A stretch of DNA of 64,000 nt from Tribonema minus. Lineage: Eukaryota; Sar; Xanthophyceae; Tribonematales; Tribonemataceae. The notes beneath the pieces were generated by a model. That model worked only from the letters and a program-made list of their open reading frames with translations, was not told where the DNA came from and searched no databases. The position numbers and the translations under genes were made by a program. Shown one piece after another: positions 63,996 through 64,000 of this stretch. Each line of letters opens with the position of its first letter. Position 1 is the first letter of the stretch. The stretch is from assembly GCA_017506865.1 (NCBI GenBank), contig JAFCMP010000077.1, positions 1 to 64,000 on the forward strand, written 5' to 3'.

Positions 63996-64000
63996 CCGCC
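61039..64000 (-). CDS. WD40-repeat protein, WDR47-like, 3' part
   Basis: Exons 61039-61512, 62099-62400 and 63670-beyond 64000; phases 0 and 1 close. Reading in gene order: a Gly-rich run then RTRHGGSVYCVAWSADAALI, ATGSNDKSVRV; GHGGTVRAVAFLSSNAQLIS, AGAGDFAVRVWD; FRGHTATVYAARALPRGLGV, VTGGADGVLRLWDPRTGG; AARPGAEERCCVTGHADGSA, AVYDLRAP; LHADECRALDFAPDGNWLLT, AAFDALACVYQ; LRAHSGRVLSAQWHPRGAAF, LTSGADCSVMLWSLL. That is six or more WD40 blades. VYCVAWSxDxxLIATGSNDK and the final CxWHP-like, FLTSGAD, LW ending resemble the C-terminal propeller of WDR47/nemitin, a microtubule-associated protein. The role here is inferred from that. Poly-Gly and poly-Ala loops are inserted between blades. The N-terminal part lies outside the window. 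Confidence 0.8.
61530..62035 (-). repeat. WD40 intron with copies of both exon ends
   Basis: Donor side: 61930-62028 repeats VLRLWDPRTGGGTMSAAAAG, GE|GTGAGG with the same TACATACATAC flanks, and a decayed third version lies near 61830-61880. Acceptor side: 61680-61722 repeats ATTCGCCATCGCCGCGCGCC after CAG, with a weaker one at 61570-61660. Confidence 0.88.
62500..62945. repeat. Diverged tandem repeat, about 235 bp unit
   Basis: GCAAGGTACGCAAA and surrounding CAATCGCCAT/AATCACCATCG, AACTGCAGAGA/AACTGGAAGACAC words occur at 62490-62590 and 62730-62830; a third, poorer copy is at 62840-62940. It lies in the intron between WD40 exons 62400 and 63670. I could not link it to an exon in the window. 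Confidence 0.65.

Overview
This is a nuclear, intron-rich, GC-rich eukaryotic window. The evidence is GT-AG introns whose reading phase closes across exon after exon, eukaryote-only families (a shugoshin-like protein, a PWWP protein, a ubiquitin-specific protease), long Ala/Gly/Gln/Ser runs inside proteins, and many short human-type telomere-like tracts (TTAGGG/CCCTAA). A single-celled alga, perhaps chlorophycean, would fit this style, but the sequence does not prove it and haptophyte or stramenopile algae remain possible.

Layout. 0-14 kb: the last exon of a COG4976-type methyltransferase (+), a shugoshin-like coiled-coil protein (-), a short Ty1/copia fossil, a dienelactone-hydrolase-family protein (-), a two-exon PWWP-domain gene (+) and a small coiled-coil/membrane ORF (+). 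16-26 kb: a cupin gene (-), two weak orphan exons, and a complete four-exon CDP-alcohol phosphotransferase (choline/ethanolamine type, +). 26-30 kb: low-complexity DNA, a LINE remnant and minisatellites. 30-39 kb: a seven-exon ubiquitin-specific protease (-, 810 codons). 40.7-58.7 kb: a twelve-exon aldo/keto reductase (+, 541 codons spread over 18 kb). 60.5-64 kb: the 3' half of a WDR47-like WD40 gene (-) that runs off the window.

The outstanding feature is not one gene but what surrounds the exons. In at least five genes on both strands, introns are built largely from tandem, decaying copies of the neighbouring exon end together with its splice site. Donor-side copies lie downstream of the intact exon and acceptor-side copies lie upstream of it. 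In two genes the last coding segment, stop codon included, is copied past the gene end. Units are roughly 80 to 250 bp, with about 2 to 8 copies per junction, and often carry telomere-like hexamers, homopolymeric C/G runs or a palindromic ACTTSAAGT motif. Full gene models can be threaded through these arrays with correct phase, so the host genes look functional while their introns carry many decoy splice sites. I regard this as the candidate undescribed phenomenon: recurrent tandem duplication of exon-intron junctions as a way of making and lengthening introns.

The genes do not form a pathway. They cover phospholipid synthesis, deubiquitination, chromatin binding, chromosome cohesion and general metabolism, as expected for an ordinary nuclear region.
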